DNA of 64,000 nucleotides, taken from NCBI RefSeq assembly GCF_004365635.1, contig NZ_SOBH01000002.1, positions 835,471 to 899,470 on the forward strand, read 5' to 3'. The notes beneath the pieces are model-generated. The model saw nothing but the letters and a program-made list of their open reading frames with translations, ran no database searches and was not told the origin of the DNA. Shown in pieces: positions 44,701 through 53,457 of this stretch (position 1 is its first letter; each line of letters opens with the position of its first letter). This stretch comes from Litoreibacter halocynthiae. GTDB lineage: Bacteria; Pseudomonadota; Alphaproteobacteria; Rhodobacterales; Rhodobacteraceae. The position numbers and the translations under genes were made by a program.

Positions 44701-46158
44701 TTACGCACTGAGGCGGTTGGTTGTGGCGTCGCCTTGCTGGTCCAGCCAAAATTTGCGGAACAGGTTCTTCGACACTTGCAGGCGGTAATCGGACGACGCG
44801 CGCCAATCGCTCAACGGGGTGAAATCCTCACCCAATTGCGCGGCGGCTGCGATCAGCGCCGCCTCGCTCCATGCTGCGCCCACAAGTGCTGCTTCGGCAT
44901 GTGCGGCCCGCTTCGGTGTCGCGGCCATGCCGCCGAATGCTATCCGAGCGGCGGTGATCGTGCCGTCCTCAACGGTGACATTGAACGCGGCACACACGGA
45001 CGAGATATCTTCGTCGCGACGTTTGGAGATCTTGTAGGCCGCGTGAATGGTGTTCTTGGCAGGGCGCGGGACGCTGATGCTTTCCAGAAACTCGCCCTTT
45101 GAGATGTCCTGCTTGCCGTAGTCAATGAAGAAATCCTCAATCGGGATGGCCCGGCGGGCAGTCCCTTTGCGCAGGGTGATCGAAGCACCAAGGGCGATCA
45201 GCACCGGTGGCGTGTCGCCGATGGGCGATCCGTTGGCGATATTGCCGCCGATCGATCCCATGCTGCGGATCTGCCAGCCGGCGATCCGGTCCCAGAATGC
45301 GGCAAGATGCGGGTAATCGTCAGACATCGCGGCACGGCTGTCGGTATAACTCACACCCGCGCCGAAATTGATCGCGTCTTCGGTGACGTCGAGTTGGCGC
45401 AGCTCGTCCAGATGACTCAAGAACACGACCGGAGATATATCGCGCAGGAACTTCGTCACCCAAAGGCCCACATCCGTGGCCCCCGCGACGATCGTCGCAT
45501 CAGGGGTCTCCAGCAGGACCTCGGCCAGATCATCAACCGATGCTGGCAGGATGCAGCGGCTGCTGCCGCTCGACACATCGACCCGTCGGCCGTCGCGCAA
45601 CTGCGTCAACTTAGCAGTCATGGTCGCCCGTTCCCGTGTCAACGCGTCATCGGCCGGACCGCCGTGGGTTGTCACCGCTTTCGCGGCCTTGATTATCGGC
45701 TCGTATCCGGTGCAGCGGCACAAGTTGCCCTGAAGCGCGGTTTCGATCTCGGTCTCGGTCGGTTCGGGGTTCCCCATCCAGAGCGCATAAAGCGACATCA
45801 CAAAACCCGGTGTGCAGAACCCGCACTGACTGCCGTGGTGGTCAACCATCGCCTGCTGCACCGGATGCAACTTCCCGTTCGTGCCGGACAGGTACTCAAT
45901 GGAAACGACGTGACAGGCGTCGAGTGATGCCGTTAGGCGGATGCAAGCGTTCACGGGCTCGTAGCGCAAGACGCCATCTTGCAGCCGTCCCACAAGAACC
46001 GTGCACGCGCCGCAGTCGCCCTCGGCGCAGCCTTCCTTGGTCCCTGTCAAACGGCGATCAATCCGCAGGAAATCCAGCAAAGTGTCACTGGCGCCCACCG
46101 CATCCAGTGTCACGTCACGATCGTTCAGCACGAAGCGTATTTCGGATCTGCTTGTCAT
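44701..46158 (-). CDS. xdhA: Xanthine dehydrogenase, FeS/FAD subunit
   Basis: Small subunit passing electrons from the molybdenum centre to NAD+. The 485 residues contain a plant-type [2Fe-2S] domain (GCAEGDCGACTV), an alpha-helical [2Fe-2S] domain (CGFCTPGFV and NLCRCTGY, residues ~110-160), then an FAD domain (VAGATDVGLWV, SIGGNIANGSPIGD) and a CO-dehydrogenase flavoprotein C-terminal domain. I start at ATG 46158 because AAGGGAGGA precedes it. It is the first gene of the purine operon, divergent from a LysR regulator. Confidence 0.96.
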   Translation of the reverse strand: MTSRSEIRFVLNDRDVTLDAVGASDTLLDFLRIDRRLTGTKEGCAEGDCGACTVLVGRLQDGVLRYEPVNACIRLTASLDACHVVSIEYLSGTNGKLHPVQQAMVDHHGSQCGFCTPGFVMSLYALWMGNPEPTETEIETALQGNLCRCTGYEPIIKAAKAVTTHGGPADDALTRERATMTAKLTQLRDGRRVDVSSGSSRCILPASVDDLAEVLLETPDATIVAGATDVGLWVTKFLRDISPVVFLSHLDELRQLDVTEDAINFGAGVSYTDSRAAMSDDYPHLAAFWDRIAGWQIRSMGSIGGNIANGSPIGDTPPVLIALGASITLRKGTARRAIPIEDFFIDYGKQDISKGEFLESISVPRPAKNTIHAAYKISKRRDEDISSVCAAFNVTVEDGTITAARIAFGGMAATPKRAAHAEAALVGAAWSEAALIAAAAQLGEDFTPLSDWRASSDYRLQVSKNLFRKFWLDQQGDATTNRLSA

Positions 46159-46279
46159 ATTTCCTCCCTTGCCGCAGTCGGGATTCTGCGATCTCATTCT
46201 TTATGGCGCAGATATCTATCCCGAAATACGGCGCATTCAGGTACGCTCTTTCAACGATTCGTAGATAATCGGAGATCCT

Positions 46280-47182
46280 ATGCCTTACCTAGAAAGCCTG
46301 AGAGTGTTCGTGAGGGTGGTCGAACTCGGCAGCATCACTGCCGGTGGACGCGACCTGCGCTTAACACCAGCGGTGGCGAGCAAGCGCATCAAAGAACTTG
46401 AGCGACGGTTGGATGTGCGCCTGTTCAACCGCACGACACGCAAACTGTCGCCAACGGACGTCGGCCAGACCTTCTACGACCACGCCCGCCAAGTCGTGCA
46501 ATCTCTGGAGGACGCCGAGGCCGCGATCTCTGGCTATTCCGAGCAACCGCACGGCACTATACAAGTGACAGCGCCGCTTGGCGTCGGCAAGCGTTTGGTC
46601 GCCCCGCTCATTCCCGAGTTCGTCGACATGTATCCGGATGTGTCGGTGCGACTGCGTCTGTCAGACCGCAAGGTGGATTTGTTGGAAGACGGGCTTGATG
46701 TGGCGTTATTTATCGGCCAGCCACCGGATTCAAATCTGAAATTGCGCAAAATTATGGACACTCCGAGAATCCTCTGCGCCGCGCCCTCCTATCTTGAAAA
46801 ACACGGCGTTCCCCAGACCCCCGATGATCTGAAGCGCCACAACTGCCTACTTCTGCGCTACCCTCGATCGCCCGAATGGTTCTGGACGTTGTCAACGTCG
46901 GAGGGACCCATGCGGATGGACGTCTCTGGCAGCTACGATTCCGATGACGGAGACGTTTTGACTGGGTGGGCTTGCGCAAACCGTGGCATCATCAACAAGC
47001 CGCGTTTCGATGTCGTCGAACACCTCAAAAGTGGTGCGCTTGTCGAGGTGCTGCCCGAAACACCGCCCGAACCCGCGATGTTTGGATGCCTCTATCCGCA
47101 CCGGCGCCTTCAAGACAATAAAGTCCGTCTTTTCATAGATTTCGTACTTGGGCGCTGCCGTGAGAAGCTGTCCCTGACATAA
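46280..47182 (+). CDS. LysR family transcriptional regulator, next to purine operon
   Basis: A 300-residue LysR regulator. The winged helix spans residues ~4-62 (SITAGGRDLRLTPAVASKRI, then LERRLDVRLFNRTTRKL), followed by an effector domain with IQVTAPLGVGKRLVAPLIPEF. ATG 46280 is preceded by GGAG. It is divergent from xdhA with 121 bases between, so it probably regulates the xdh-guaD operon, although the DNA-binding part is closer to the broad 'CrgA-like' LysR group than to a known purine regulator. Confidence 0.9.
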   Translation: MPYLESLRVFVRVVELGSITAGGRDLRLTPAVASKRIKELERRLDVRLFNRTTRKLSPTDVGQTFYDHARQVVQSLEDAEAAISGYSEQPHGTIQVTAPLGVGKRLVAPLIPEFVDMYPDVSVRLRLSDRKVDLLEDGLDVALFIGQPPDSNLKLRKIMDTPRILCAAPSYLEKHGVPQTPDDLKRHNCLLLRYPRSPEWFWTLSTSEGPMRMDVSGSYDSDDGDVLTGWACANRGIINKPRFDVVEHLKSGALVEVLPETPPEPAMFGCLYPHRRLQDNKVRLFIDFVLGRCREKLSLT

Positions 47183-47456
47183 ATGCAGCGAGGCCTCTCT
47201 TGGGCTCTGAACGGTCATACGCCGTGCAATCGTAGTACGACTTCCTTGGATACGATGTGGAATACGAATTCGGCGACCTACCCTGCTGCAAACGGCCTAT
47301 TGCCGACATTGGCCACGAGTTTCACATGCTGCGGCGCGGCCCGTCATTGCGGACTTTCGCCGAACTTGCACGATCTACTTGTTGTCGAAACATCAAGTCG
47401 TAAGACCTAGCGTGAATTCGCTGCAAACGCCCTAAGGTCTGTTTTTTGGTTGGCCG
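47183..47456. other. Intergenic region without recognisable gene
   Basis: About 270 bases between two convergent regulator genes. There is no frame with family features and no clear T-tailed hairpin. Confidence 0.45.
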
Positions 47457-47897
47457 CTAGGATGATCCGCCTTCCTGCAGCGCCGTTATTGTCCTGCTCA
47501 TGCAATCCAAGAAACTTTGTCGTTCGCCGTCCGTGAGCCCGGATAAAGCCTCTTCATTTGTCTCCTTCGCCGCCTCGTAAGCCGAGTCTCGAATAGCACG
47601 TGCCTTCTCACTTAAATGGATCGTACGGGCTCTGGCGTCAGCCGGATGTTCTCTACGAACAATAAGGCCGTCCCGTTCCATTCTCGTCAGCGTATTGGCA
47701 AGCGTCGCCTGTTCGATATCGAGAAGCGCCAGGAGTTCCTTCTGCGTGAGGCCATCCTTTTCCCACAACACCAAAAGCGCGGGGAACTGGCCAGGAACAA
47801 TCCCTAACGGAGCGATACGCTTGCGAAGCTCGTCGGCAAAAAGCCGGGCCATGTGGTTAACGAGATAGCCAGCGGAGGTCATGCGATCAAATTCCAT
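47457..47897 (-). CDS. MarR family transcriptional regulator
   Basis: A 146-residue winged-helix repressor. The DNA-binding part is at residues ~45-100 (LTQKELLALLDIEQATLANTLTRM, then ERDGLIVRREHPADARAR), with dimerisation helices at both ends. It is divergent from the EF-hand/cytochrome b561 operon, and a 42-base near-perfect palindrome fills the spacer, so autoregulation and control of that operon are very likely. The inducing signal is unknown. Confidence 0.93.
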   Translation of the reverse strand: MEFDRMTSAGYLVNHMARLFADELRKRIAPLGIVPGQFPALLVLWEKDGLTQKELLALLDIEQATLANTLTRMERDGLIVRREHPADARARTIHLSEKARAIRDSAYEAAKETNEEALSGLTDGERQSFLDCMSRTITALQEGGSS

Positions 47898-47912
47898 GGG
47901 TGGCTTTTAGCA

Positions 47913-47954
47913 TTGCATCGCATGCTATGTAATATTATATAGCATGCTATGCAA
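47913..47954. promoter_or_regulatory. 42-base palindrome, likely MarR operator
   Basis: Two 17-base arms, 47913-47929 and 47938-47954, pair with only two mismatches around the centre TAATATTA, which is itself palindromic. Each arm carries a GCATGC dyad, so the site could hold two MarR dimers. It lies 16 bases from the marR start and 24 bases from the EF-hand gene start. The centre is AT-rich and may contain the overlapping promoters. Confidence 0.75.
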
Positions 47955-47977
47955 TTCGAATCAGAAGGAATATCGAA

Positions 47978-48463
47978 ATGAAATCGCTAACAACAACCTG
48001 TGCCCTGCTTCTCGCCCTATCTGGTCCGGCACTGGCACAATCAAAAGTGAACACACCCGGGCGCGATCTTGCAGAGCTTGTCTTTGGCTCCATCGAAGAA
48101 CATCCAAAGGGTGCAATCGATATGGGTGAGTTCGTAAATTTCGGTCGAGACATCTTTGTGTCGATGGATTCCGATGAAAGTGGATCAGTTAGCCGAGAGG
48201 AGTTCACAGCTTGGGACTTTGGCTTCAACTTTATCGCCGCTGATAGTGGACAGGAACGCGCGTATGAAACAGCCCAGAGCATAATCTTCGCCATTTGGGA
48301 TCATGATGCGGATGGCGAGATCGAACGCCGGGAATATCATAAATCGATGGTCTGGGATTTCCGCCGCGCTGACGTCGATGATGATGCCTTCCTGACCCAG
48401 GACGAGTTTCTGAGCGGTTACATCATCAACGTCGCCTATCGCGCCGCGATCACTAGCCAGTAA
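47978..48463 (+). CDS. Periplasmic EF-hand calcium-binding protein
   Basis: A secreted 161-residue protein. A signal peptide (MKSLTTTCALLLALSGPALA) is followed by three EF-hand loops: DSDESGSVSREE, DHDADGEIERRE and DVDDDAFLTQDE. The first two have canonical ligands at positions 1, 3, 5 and 12; the third has Ala in place of the usual Gly at position 6. It opens an operon with cytochrome b561 and other membrane redox genes, suggesting a Ca-binding partner or sensor on the periplasmic side. Confidence 0.88.
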   Translation: MKSLTTTCALLLALSGPALAQSKVNTPGRDLAELVFGSIEEHPKGAIDMGEFVNFGRDIFVSMDSDESGSVSREEFTAWDFGFNFIAADSGQERAYETAQSIIFAIWDHDADGEIERREYHKSMVWDFRRADVDDDAFLTQDEFLSGYIINVAYRAAITSQ

Positions 48464-48494
48464 GTCCAATTCTCTCACATATGAGGTCGGTTCC

Positions 48495-49046
48495 ATGAAG
48501 AGCACACCAACCAAATACGGATCGGTTGCCGTCACCATTCACTGGGTGAGCGCCATCCTCATCCTTGTTTTGCTCGGTTCGGGGTTTCGGGCGACATCAC
48601 TCACGGATAGCGCCGCAAAGGAAGCGATCCTGATGATCCATGCACCATTGGGCGCGACCATCCTTTTGCTGACGCTGTTGCGCTTGTTCTGGTGGTGGCG
48701 CGTGGATCAAAAGCCAGAACCGTCTGGGGATGATCCGGCATGGCAGACTTTTTTGGCTAAAGCGGTCCACGTCCTTTTTTACATCGTCATCCTAGGAATG
48801 GGGGCCAGCGGCATCGGGCTCTTCGTTTTATCAGGCGCTGGCGATATTGTCTTCGGCGCCGGTCCGGGCCCCCTCCCTAACTTCGCGGATTACCCACCCC
48901 GCATTCCGCATGGCCTTGGAGCACGACTGATGGTGGCCCTCTTTGTGCTTCATGCTGGCGCGGCTCTCTATCACCAGTTCATCAAGAAAGACGGGCTGAT
49001 CTGGCGCATGTGGTTTGGATCGACCGACACAGGAACTGAGAAATGA
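48495..49046 (+). CDS. Cytochrome b561 family protein
   Basis: A membrane haem b protein of 183 residues with four predicted helices. Candidate haem ligands are the His in VAVTIHWVSAILI (helix 1), MIHAPLGATILLL (helix 2), KAVHVLFYIVILG (helix 3) and LFVLHAGAALYHQFIKKDG (helix 4), the bacterial CybB pattern. It probably moves electrons between the quinone pool and a periplasmic acceptor or donor. It overlaps the next gene by four bases. Confidence 0.92.
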   Translation: MKSTPTKYGSVAVTIHWVSAILILVLLGSGFRATSLTDSAAKEAILMIHAPLGATILLLTLLRLFWWWRVDQKPEPSGDDPAWQTFLAKAVHVLFYIVILGMGASGIGLFVLSGAGDIVFGAGPGPLPNFADYPPRIPHGLGARLMVALFVLHAGAALYHQFIKKDGLIWRMWFGSTDTGTEK

Positions 49047-49489
49047 TGAAAGCAGTCTTCAATATCCTCGCGATCTGTGGAGCCGCCGGGTTCTCGGGTG
49101 TTATGCTCTCAATTGGTGTCACGCTCGGCGGCTATTGGCGCAGCCTGCCGTCTGGAGATTTCCTGGACTGGTTTGCGGCAAACAATCAGTTCGCCTCCAA
49201 AACCATCCCGCTGTTAGTTCTGCCAACACTTATCGGCCTGATTGGCTCGATTTGGCTTTCCTGGGGCACTGCCGAGCTCAAGTACTGGCTGGCGAGCGGC
49301 TTGTGTGTGTTGGTCGTCGCTGTGCTGACTTTTGCATATTTTGTGCCATCCAATACTGCGTTCGCAAGTGGCGCAATGGACGGGGCGAACGTCGCCGTCA
49401 AATTGAATCAATGGCTTACGATCCACAACCTTCGGATCGGTCTTGCCATGGCAGCTGCCATACTCGGGTGCGTCGCGATCAAGGTCTGA
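49043..49489 (+). CDS. DUF1772-like small membrane protein
   Basis: A 148-residue protein with four predicted helices. The layout and the C-terminal FVPSNTAFASGAM ... NQWLTIHNLRIGLAMAAA resemble DUF1772 (anthrone-oxygenase-like) proteins, in which an Asn after the third helix and a His near the fourth are conserved. Its ATG overlaps the cytochrome b561 stop. No reaction can be assigned; a role in the membrane redox module is inferred from coupling. Confidence 0.7.
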   Translation: MMKAVFNILAICGAAGFSGVMLSIGVTLGGYWRSLPSGDFLDWFAANNQFASKTIPLLVLPTLIGLIGSIWLSWGTAELKYWLASGLCVLVVAVLTFAYFVPSNTAFASGAMDGANVAVKLNQWLTIHNLRIGLAMAAAILGCVAIKV

Positions 49490-49566
49490 CGTCCTCGCGC
49501 CAGGTGCATAGGCTTGAACCACATGTCGACCCCGGCCTCACAATTTGATCATGAAAGGATCACCCC

Positions 49567-50715
49567 ATGAAGACGCGTATCCATGCCATCGCAGGCGGTA
49601 TTGGCCTGCTTATGATCCTTTCCTTCTGGACGTCGACGATCCTCTCCGAACTGTTCGGATCCCACGAAACTATCGCGATGGTGAAGGGCCTTATCCTTAA
49701 GGGCATGTTCATTCTAGTTCCGGCCATGGCCATTGTCGGTGCGTCCGGCGCTTCGCTGGGGGCTGGCCGAACGGATCAACGCATCTCCGCCAAGAAGAAA
49801 CGCATGCCAATCATCGCGGCCAACGGGTTGCTTGTTCTGCTCCCGATGGCCTTCGTTCTTGAATCCAGGGCCTCTGCAGGCACTTTCGACACATGGTTCT
49901 ATGTCTTGCAGAGCATCGAGCTCATTGCCGGGGCAACCAACATCACATTGATGGCGTTGAATGCCCGAGACGGCATTCGACTGACGGGTCGCAACCAACA
50001 CACAAATCAGTCGCAGCTCATTGGCCGAGAAGTGGTTGCGAAGGATACCATCGCTGTGCGCATCGCGAAGCCTACGGGGTTCACCTACAAGCCCGGCCAG
50101 GCAATCCGACTGACACTCCCGTCTGGCATCGAGAATGATGCCGGTGGTGTCTCCCGCATCCTCTCCATTGCCAGCGCGCCCCATGAGGTTGACTTAATGG
50201 TGATCACCCGTGTGCGTGACAGCGCGTTCAAGCAAGCGTTGAACACCATGCCGGTAGGGTCGGACTTGCAATTGGCCGGACCGATGGGGACCTTCACTCT
50301 CGATGAAGATTCAACCCGCCCCGCCGTATTGCTCGCGGGCGGCATCGGTATCACGCCCTTCCTGTCGATGATCCGCCACGCCATGTATGCCAACCTGCCG
50401 AACAAGATAACACTGTTCTATTCCAATCGGACTTTTGCAGATGCCGCAATGCTGAACGAGTTGCAGGAGATTGCAGCCTCCAACCCAAACTTCAACTTGG
50501 TTGCAACAATGACTGACACCATGAACAGCGACGATTGGTCCGGTGAGGCCGGTCGTATCGATGCGGCAATGCTGGCCCGGCACCTAACGAACCTTAACGG
50601 ACCAATCTACTACAGTGTGGGACCCAGCACATTTGTCAAAGCCATGGGTGAATTGCTCGGCGCAGCGGAGATTGACAGGAGCGACATGAGGTTCGAGCAG
50701 TTCTCCGGGTACTAG
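49567..50715 (+). CDS. Membrane-anchored flavin (ferredoxin reductase-like) oxidoreductase
   Basis: A 382-residue fusion: residues ~1-135 contain four membrane helices, and residues ~150-382 a ferredoxin-NADP reductase module. The FAD site reads RILSIASAP (relatives have RxYS; here Tyr is Leu), the NAD(P) site LLAGGIGITPFLSM, and the end YSVGPSTFVKAM ... EQFSGY. There is no [2Fe-2S] domain. It could feed electrons from cytoplasmic NAD(P)H to the membrane cytochrome encoded two genes upstream. It begins 77 bases after the DUF1772-like gene and closes the MarR-linked group. Confidence 0.85.
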   Translation: MKTRIHAIAGGIGLLMILSFWTSTILSELFGSHETIAMVKGLILKGMFILVPAMAIVGASGASLGAGRTDQRISAKKKRMPIIAANGLLVLLPMAFVLESRASAGTFDTWFYVLQSIELIAGATNITLMALNARDGIRLTGRNQHTNQSQLIGREVVAKDTIAVRIAKPTGFTYKPGQAIRLTLPSGIENDAGGVSRILSIASAPHEVDLMVITRVRDSAFKQALNTMPVGSDLQLAGPMGTFTLDEDSTRPAVLLAGGIGITPFLSMIRHAMYANLPNKITLFYSNRTFADAAMLNELQEIAASNPNFNLVATMTDTMNSDDWSGEAGRIDAAMLARHLTNLNGPIYYSVGPSTFVKAMGELLGAAEIDRSDMRFEQFSGY

Positions 50716-51137
50716 CGGTGAAAGTCCGGTCTCCCAGCCACTCTGGTTGTGAGGCCGGTCCATCAAGATCGTCGAATGCATAGCCGCAGTTCGAACGTGC
50801 CACAGCTGGGATTTGATCAGCACTCGCGCCGTCCTTTCCGCATGTTTTCCCAAATGCTGGTTCGGACCATATCGACATCGGTTTCCCGGTGTCGGGGCTT
50901 TGACAGCCTTGACTTGCGCACCCAAAATTTGGGCTCGAGACCCCCCGTCCTTTGGCCTTGGTAATGCCGACTGGAGTTGATGCAGGCACGGCCCGGAGCA
51001 TGGCGCGTTCTGCCAATGGATTGGCATGTCCTGCCAATTCTTTCCGCTCTGATACACGCTAGTTACCCCTCATAGAAAAGGCGGAGAACGACGCTCCGCA
51101 TAAGCGTAAAGACAAACGCTGTTCAGGAGGATGTACT
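50716..51137. other. Intergenic region without recognisable gene
   Basis: About 420 bases between the flavin reductase gene and the aldehyde dehydrogenase remnant. Frames on the minus strand are open for over 130 codons but are low-complexity and match no family I know. The end carries the ribosome binding site CAGGAGG of the remnant. Confidence 0.45.
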
Positions 51138-51860
51138 ATTAAAGCCAAGGAAGCCATCGACCAGCTTGATCCGAAAAAGTGGGCGAACACCGACCCGATA
51201 GACCGCTTGCATTTGCTGGAGGTGGTACGCGAAAACATGAAGCGCTTCGGCGACGATCTGGCCGCCGCCGATAGCAAGATGAAGAACGGTATTCTGGACG
51301 ACGTTTTGTATTCAGATCCTGTGTCCAAAGTGGTAACCGTTGTGCCTATGGCGAACACGTTGACCGCTGCTATCGACCTCTACAAGTCAATTATCGACGG
51401 CAAGATGCTTCAGCCAATTAAGGTCGAAAAGATCGGCGACGATCTCTACGACATCTATGTCTTCCCTCAAGCCCGTTAAGACAAGCTGATGTATGCCGAC
51501 CGCTCGGGCCGCATCCGCGTGAAGGGAGAGCCGAAACAGGTCAATCCGATGGACAAGCCCGCCGGGATCATTGCTGTCCTGGGTGCCGGAAACTATTCTT
51601 CATCTCTTGAAATGATGAAGGCGATGTTCTTTGAGAACTGCGCCGTGGTTCACAAACCGCATCACCTAAATGAAGAGACGGACGCCGTTTGGGCCAAGAT
51701 CATGCAGCCATTGATCGATCACGGCGTGCTGAGCTTCTGCGCCTCGGACCAAAGTCTTGACCTGACAGTTGATCCGCGCCTGTCCGAAATCTACTTCACC
51801 GGCGGCACCGGCACTGCTCAAGCAATCATGTCTGCTACAGGTACACCGTTAATTTCCGAA
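51138..51860 (+). pseudogene. Aldehyde dehydrogenase, N-terminal half only, broken
   Basis: About 240 codons match the N-terminal half of a ~580-residue aldehyde dehydrogenase (DPKKWANTDPIDRLHLLE, NPMDKPAGIIAVLGAGNYSS, AVVHKPHHLNEETDAVWAKI, IYFTGGTGTAQAIMSA). Three lesions are visible: a normal ribosome binding site is followed by ATT where the start codon should be; an in-frame TAA lies at 51477-51479 and the reading continues in the same frame after it; and homology stops at GTPLISE, just where the CGGNNP segment should follow. The catalytic-Cys half is missing. The sequence after the break is thuA. Confidence 0.88.
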
Positions 51861-52324
51861 TCAAACGACTGATGAGTACACCGTGCAATCTGACTTGGCG
51901 CGAAGCAGGGGAGCGTGAATGGCTGTGGGTGACGCCCCGACGGCACCCGATTGCGCGCTGGTTGCCCGATCATTTCGAGCTGGAGCAAGAGGAAATGTAT
52001 GGCGAGCCGTTTGGTGTTCCCGAACCCCTCGAAACAGTATTCATAAGCTGGTTTCAGAGCGGAGAGGTCTTCCTCTCCGGCCTGACCTATAAGCGCGGTG
52101 CAGGAAACGTATTTTACTTCCGCCCAGGCCATGAAATCTATCCGACATATTACGACAGCAACGTGAAGACTGTGCTTCGCAATGCCGTCAAATGGGCCCA
52201 CAATCCAGAAGCCCGCATCAAAGATGTCCATGACGCCCCAAACGTGCCAGTTGAATCTGCGCTTGAACCACTTACGGCACGTGGCCCAAAACTGCATGCT
52301 GACGGCGAAGAAGGGTTTCGTTGA
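51851..52324 (+). pseudogene. thuA: Truncated thuA (trehalose utilisation protein), C-terminal part
   Basis: The frame with ATG 51872 matches the C-terminal ~150 residues of ThuA (normally ~260): TPCNLTWREAGERE, ELEQEEMYGEPFGVPEPLET, FYFRPGHEIYPTYYDSNVK and DAPNVPVESALEPL. Homology begins at about FRIKRLM, upstream of the ATG, right at the aldehyde dehydrogenase break, so the N-terminal third with the HSGHFSK-type region is gone. ThuA is a class I glutamine-amidotransferase-like protein found with thuB and a trehalose/sucrose importer. The fragment has an intact frame and could be translated, but is probably not functional. Confidence 0.85.
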
Positions 52325-53457
52325 TGAACCGTCTGAAACTTGGAATGCTAGGTGGCAGACAGGGTGCATTTATCGGCGGTGTTCATCGGATCGCATCACG
52401 CATTGATGATCGGTTTGAACTGGTCGCGGGTGCGCTGGCGTCCGATCTAGAACGTGCCGCAGTGTCTGCGGATGAACTGGGCATTGCCGCCGATCGTAGC
52501 TATGCAAATTTTGACGAAATGGCCACGGCAGAGGCTGCGCAAGATGATGGCATCGACGCAGTGTCCATTGTGGCGCCAAACCACGTCCACTCTGGACCGA
52601 TCATCGCGTTTCTTGAGGCAGGCATCAATGTCATTTGTGATAAACCGTTGTGTGCCTCTGCCGAAGAAGCAAACGCAATTGAGGCGGCTGTATCCGTGTC
52701 AAAGGCGCGTTTCATTCTGACCCACAATTACAACGGCTATCCGCTGATCCGCCACGCCCGTGAGATGATTGCGCGTGGTGATCTGGGCGCCATTCGCGCC
52801 GTGCAGGCCGAATATGTGCAAGACTGGTTGACCGAAACCATTGAGGACAGCGGGCAAAAACAAGCGAGCTGGCGTACAGATCCTGTACGGTCCGGTGAGG
52901 GAGGCGCGATTGGCGACATTGGGACGCATGCCTTCAATCTTCTCACGTTCGTGACAGGGCTCGGCGCAGAATCTCTTAGCGCCGATCTTCATTCATTTGG
53001 AACGGGTCGTCAGGTCGATGACAATGCTCATATTATGCTGCGCCTGGAAAACGGCGCGCGCGGCATGCTTTGGGCATCGCAAGTTGCGGTGGGGCGTGAA
53101 AACGGTCTTAGGTTGCGCATTTACGGTGAAAAGGGCGGCCTCGAATGGGATCAAGAAAACCCCAACAGATTAACCTTTACAGCCTTTGGAGAGCCAACCC
53201 AAACATTCACCCGTGGCGGAGCCGGCGTAGGGGATCGCGCTGGCGATTGGACCCGTATTCCACCGGGCCATCCCGAGGGCTACCTTGAGGGGTTCGCGAA
53301 CCTCTATTCGGACGCGGCGGATGTCATCAGCGGAGTGTCCGATGGCGTTTTGCTGCCGGGGATTAAGGCAGGTCTGGATGGGATGTGGTTCATACAAGCC
53401 TGTATTTCGAGCTCCCAATCCAATGGAACCTGGATCAAGCGAAATTCCAAATCGTAA
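52324..53457 (+). CDS. Gfo/Idh/MocA family oxidoreductase (ThuB-like by context)
   Basis: An NAD(P)-dependent sugar oxidoreductase of 377 residues. The Rossmann start is LKLGMLGGRQGAFIGGVHR, followed by SIVAPNHVHSGPIIAFLEAG and the signature VICDKPLC with the conserved Lys, then GEGGAIGDIGTHAFNLL with Asp/His of the catalytic region. ATG 52324 overlaps the thuA stop (TGATG). In intact loci thuB-type oxidoreductases follow thuA and act on disaccharides such as trehalose. With its operon partner truncated, this gene may be expressed poorly or from a new promoter. Confidence 0.9.
   Translation: MNRLKLGMLGGRQGAFIGGVHRIASRIDDRFELVAGALASDLERAAVSADELGIAADRSYANFDEMATAEAAQDDGIDAVSIVAPNHVHSGPIIAFLEAGINVICDKPLCASAEEANAIEAAVSVSKARFILTHNYNGYPLIRHAREMIARGDLGAIRAVQAEYVQDWLTETIEDSGQKQASWRTDPVRSGEGGAIGDIGTHAFNLLTFVTGLGAESLSADLHSFGTGRQVDDNAHIMLRLENGARGMLWASQVAVGRENGLRLRIYGEKGGLEWDQENPNRLTFTAFGEPTQTFTRGGAGVGDRAGDWTRIPPGHPEGYLEGFANLYSDAADVISGVSDGVLLPGIKAGLDGMWFIQACISSSQSNGTWIKRNSKS

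Noticed and set aside
50584..51057. 157-residue open frame on the minus strand behind the flavin reductase gene
   Set aside because: It overlaps the reductase 3' end, is low in complexity and has no recognisable motif or good ribosome binding site.
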